From positions 30,396 through 94,395 of the forward strand of contig CAZOJT010000008.1 in assembly GCA_964580215.1 (NCBI GenBank): 64,000 nucleotides of DNA, given 5' to 3'. Each line of letters starts with the position of its first letter. Position 1 is the first letter of the stretch. Source of the stretch: SM23-73-3 sp964580215. Lineage in GTDB: Bacteria; Zixibacteria; MSB-5A5; SM1-73. Of this stretch, positions 62,022-64,000 are shown in pieces. The position numbers and the translations under genes are program-made. The notes under the pieces were generated by a model, which ran no database searches, was not told where the DNA came from, and saw only the letters and a list, made by a program, of their open reading frames with translations.

Positions 62022-63080
62022 ATGAGCAAAAAGATTGGAATTTTAACCGGAGGAGGCGATTGTCCCGGCTTGAATGCGGTTATCCGGGCGGTGGTGAGAA
62101 AGTCCATACTCAAGTATAACTATCAGGTCTTAGGTATACTTCAGGGATGGCGAGGTTTGATGGAATACGGGCTGACTGAGGAGTTGAACTTAGACAAGAT
62201 CTCCGGGATAATTCATCGAGGCGGAACCATAATCAAAACCTCCCGCACCAACCCCTTCAAAGAGAAGGATGGGGTGAAGAAAATCATCGAGAAGAAAAAG
62301 GCTTTGGGACTTTCTGCCATCATCGCCGTGGGTGGAGAAGACACGTTGAGCGTGGCCGCCAAGCTTTTCGATGAAGGAGTGGAAGTAGTGGGGGTGCCCA
62401 AAACCATCGACAACGATATATGGGGCACCGACTATACCTTTGGCTTTGATACCGCGGTAAACATTGCCATGGATGCCATCGATCGAGTCCACACCACAGC
62501 CGAGTCCCATAACCGAGTCATGGTGGTGGAGGTGATGGGAAGACACACCGGTTGGATCGCCATAGAAGCTGGAGTAGCCGGGGGAGCAGACTTCATATTG
62601 ATTCCAGAAAAACCAGTTGACTTGGATAGGGTGTGTGACGCTATTTGCAAACGACACCAGAGAGGACGAAGCTTCAGTGTGGTAGTCGTGGCAGAGGGAG
62701 CAAAGATCTCCACAGAAGAAAAGGACAAGAAAGAGGAGGTTCTGGTGGTGCAGGATGAAAAAAAGGACGCCTTCGGTCATGTGAGACTGGGGGGCATAGG
62801 AAAGGTATTAGCAGCTGAGATTGAGAAAAAAACAGGGTTTGAGACTCGCTTTGTAATCTTAGGCTATATTCAAAGAGGTGGAACACCTACCGCCTTTGAT
62901 CGCATGCTGGGCACAAGGTTCGGTATCGCTGCAGTTGACCTAGTCCATCAAGGAGAGTTCGGGAAGATGGTTAGCTTGAGGGGTAACAAAATCGTCGCCG
63001 TCGATTTAAAAGAAGTTACCGCCAAGACAAAACGCATCGATGACGAACTTTATGAAATCGCCGAGGTGTTTTTTGGATAA
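62022..63080 (+). CDS. pfkA: 6-phosphofructokinase, probably pyrophosphate-dependent
   Basis: 352 aa. GILTGGGDCPGLNAVIR at the start, the phosphoryl-donor site AVGGEDTLSVAAKL with Asp107, and VPKTIDNDIWGTDYTFGFDT with Lys127; catalytic base in the TIDND motif; MGRHTGWIA; GYIQRGGTPTAFDR. In ATP-dependent enzymes the two key positions are Gly and Gly (GGDG, PGTIDND), whereas Asp and Lys at the same 20-residue spacing mark PPi users such as the Amycolatopsis enzyme. It converts fructose 6-phosphate to the 1,6-bisphosphate, and the PPi form is reversible. GTGAAGG precedes the ATG. Confidence 0.92.
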   Translation: MSKKIGILTGGGDCPGLNAVIRAVVRKSILKYNYQVLGILQGWRGLMEYGLTEELNLDKISGIIHRGGTIIKTSRTNPFKEKDGVKKIIEKKKALGLSAIIAVGGEDTLSVAAKLFDEGVEVVGVPKTIDNDIWGTDYTFGFDTAVNIAMDAIDRVHTTAESHNRVMVVEVMGRHTGWIAIEAGVAGGADFILIPEKPVDLDRVCDAICKRHQRGRSFSVVVVAEGAKISTEEKDKKEEVLVVQDEKKDAFGHVRLGGIGKVLAAEIEKKTGFETRFVILGYIQRGGTPTAFDRMLGTRFGIAAVDLVHQGEFGKMVSLRGNKIVAVDLKEVTAKTKRIDDELYEIAEVFFG

Positions 63081-63146
63081 AGAAATTAGGCTATTGTTCA
63101 CAGGATCCATAGGAAACAAATCAAGCAATTTGTCTTTTAAATTCAT

Positions 63147-63220
63147 CTTATCCGTTCAATCCGTTGACCCGTTTAATCCGTTCACGGTGAATCCGTTCAG
63201 GATGAATCCGTTGACCAATT
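63147..63220. repeat. Family C repeat upstream of the barrel gene
   Basis: CTTATCCGTTCAATCCGTTG, then ACCCGTTTAATCCGTTCACG and further units, ending ten or so bases before the start at 63230. Confidence 0.7.
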
Positions 63221-63229
63221 TTTTTACTT

Positions 63230-63865
63230 ATGAAAAGATTTTTACTTTTTAACTGCCTTTTGTTGAGCTTCCTCTTTCCCGATTTTTGTCTGGCCAAAGA
63301 TCTAAGCTCTGCCCATATGCTGGGGATACGAATGGGATTCTGGAATGCAGTAGAGGCAAGAAACATACAAGCGCCTCCCGAACAAGAGATCCTTAGCAAG
63401 GTTACCGCCCCTTATGGAGAGTTTTTTATCTCTGCCGGTTTGAAAAAAGGATTTACCTTAGAATTCTCATTCGGAAGCTACTACCGCGGAGAGACCAGAT
63501 ATTACGACTCTTACGGATACTACTACTGGAAAAGAGTGACCATCTATCCGATTTCGGGAGAGTTAAAATTCTATCCCCTCTCCCCTATCAAAAGATCTAG
63601 ATGGCAACCATATATAGATGCAGGCTTTGGATTCGTTTCAGGCATTGAAAATCTGCGTTCTGGTGGATATAGTGGCACTAACACTTATCTCACCTTTGGA
63701 TGGCATGCTGGCGGAGGAATAGAATTTATTTTAAGTCGACTTTTCGTGATCGGGGCGGATTTTAAGTATCGTGGAGTGAGGTTCGGCGATGAGGTGGGTG
63801 GGCTGAAAGACTACAGCGGCCCTGAAGCCACACTGGGGCTTTCCTACATTCTGAAAGGAATTTGA
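63230..63865 (+). CDS. Small outer-membrane beta-barrel protein
   Basis: 211 aa. Signal peptide FLLFNCLLLSFLFPDFCLA. The mature part alternates polar and aromatic residues in about eight strands (YGEFFISAGLKKGFTLEFSF, SGELKFYPLSPI, WQPYIDAGFGFVSGI, FGWHAGGGIEFILSRLFVIG, TLGLSYILKGI), as in OmpA/OmpX-like barrels. No plug or enzyme motif. Role unknown; no good ribosome site because a family C repeat directly precedes it. Confidence 0.85.
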   Translation: MKRFLLFNCLLLSFLFPDFCLAKDLSSAHMLGIRMGFWNAVEARNIQAPPEQEILSKVTAPYGEFFISAGLKKGFTLEFSFGSYYRGETRYYDSYGYYYWKRVTIYPISGELKFYPLSPIKRSRWQPYIDAGFGFVSGIENLRSGGYSGTNTYLTFGWHAGGGIEFILSRLFVIGADFKYRGVRFGDEVGGLKDYSGPEATLGLSYILKGI

Positions 63866-63911
63866 CCGCTTTGTCCTCAGGAAGTGTGTTATTAAGGAGA
63901 GCATATAATTG

Positions 63912-63995
63912 TTTACATCCCCCCTTTAGAAAAGGGGGGAAGGGAGGATTCGTATGAATGTGCGTCCCGCCAACGGCGGGACGAGCATACGCATT
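63912..63995. repeat. Nested hairpins at the window end
   Basis: A CCCCCCTTT-AGA-AAAGGGGGG hairpin at about 63919-63940, then GTATGAATGTGCGT and ACGAGCATACGCAT arms around the module CCCGCC-AAC-GGCGGG. Confidence 0.65.
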
Positions 63996-64000
63996 TGAAA

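Overview
The window looks like the genome of an uncultivated Gram-negative bacterium of the FCB superphylum; a Zixibacteria-like candidate phylum is my best guess. The reasons are three secreted proteins ending in near-identical dockerin pairs (GDVNGDGVIDLGDVLY type), one protein with a PNPFNP / GQRVKTL-type C-terminal sorting domain, Omp85 family outer-membrane proteins (TamA/TamB, patatin-Omp85), and many lipoproteins. There are no rRNA genes, CRISPR arrays, complete insertion sequences or phage genes. One tRNA (Leu, CAG) is present.

Layout. 0-7.4 kb (minus): a MoxR / DUF58 / BatA-type cluster with two TPR proteins and endonuclease IV in between. 8.2-13.3 kb (plus): two large dockerin proteins, one with a C39-like cysteine peptidase domain and one with two LamG domains. 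13.9-20.8 kb: a catabolic block with a 4-hydroxybutyryl-CoA dehydratase family protein divergent from 3-hydroxyacyl-CoA dehydrogenase, acetate kinase, a small lipoprotein and the electron-bifurcating NfnAB pair. 20.8-24.5 kb: a repeat-rich accessory segment with two orphan membrane-protein genes and a truncated acetyltransferase, bracketed by direct repeats of about 143 bp. 24.6-30.5 kb: tamB-tamA. 30.7-38.5 kb: CorA, a lone ATP-cone protein, two MscS channels, a DUF389 protein, a broken MscS gene, and a small protein / NfeD / stomatin / UbiE operon. 38.9-56.7 kb: cell-surface genes (patatin-Omp85, beta-propeller lipoprotein, Big_5 lipoprotein, a 1066-aa repeat protein with a cohesin-like N-terminus, a dockerin M14 carboxypeptidase, a GT-C glycosyltransferase). 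57-64 kb: smpB, an amidase-like protein, murI, rdgB, a HAD hydrolase, a probable PPi-dependent phosphofructokinase and an outer-membrane barrel.

The most unusual feature is the intergenic DNA. Most gaps are filled with families of dispersed, palindromic, nested repeats. Small hairpin modules (20-bp TGAACC-N4-GGTTCA type; 15-17-bp CCCGCC-N3-GGCGGG and TCCCGCA-N3-TGCGGGA types) sit inside larger repeats, in several cases between 5-7-bp direct duplications as if inserted there. Two such 15-bp palindromes also lie in frame inside the ubiE/menG coding sequence as a 30-bp, 10-residue insertion. A 219-bp MITE-like element has entered one repeat. Other signs of genome flux are an exact 312-bp tandem duplication inside a surface-protein gene, a decayed duplicate of a lipoprotein promoter and signal peptide, an MscS gene with an in-frame UAG, and two enzymes (amidase, dehydratase) each lacking one metal-binding His.

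Calls rest on reading the sequence and on remembered family motifs; no database search was run.
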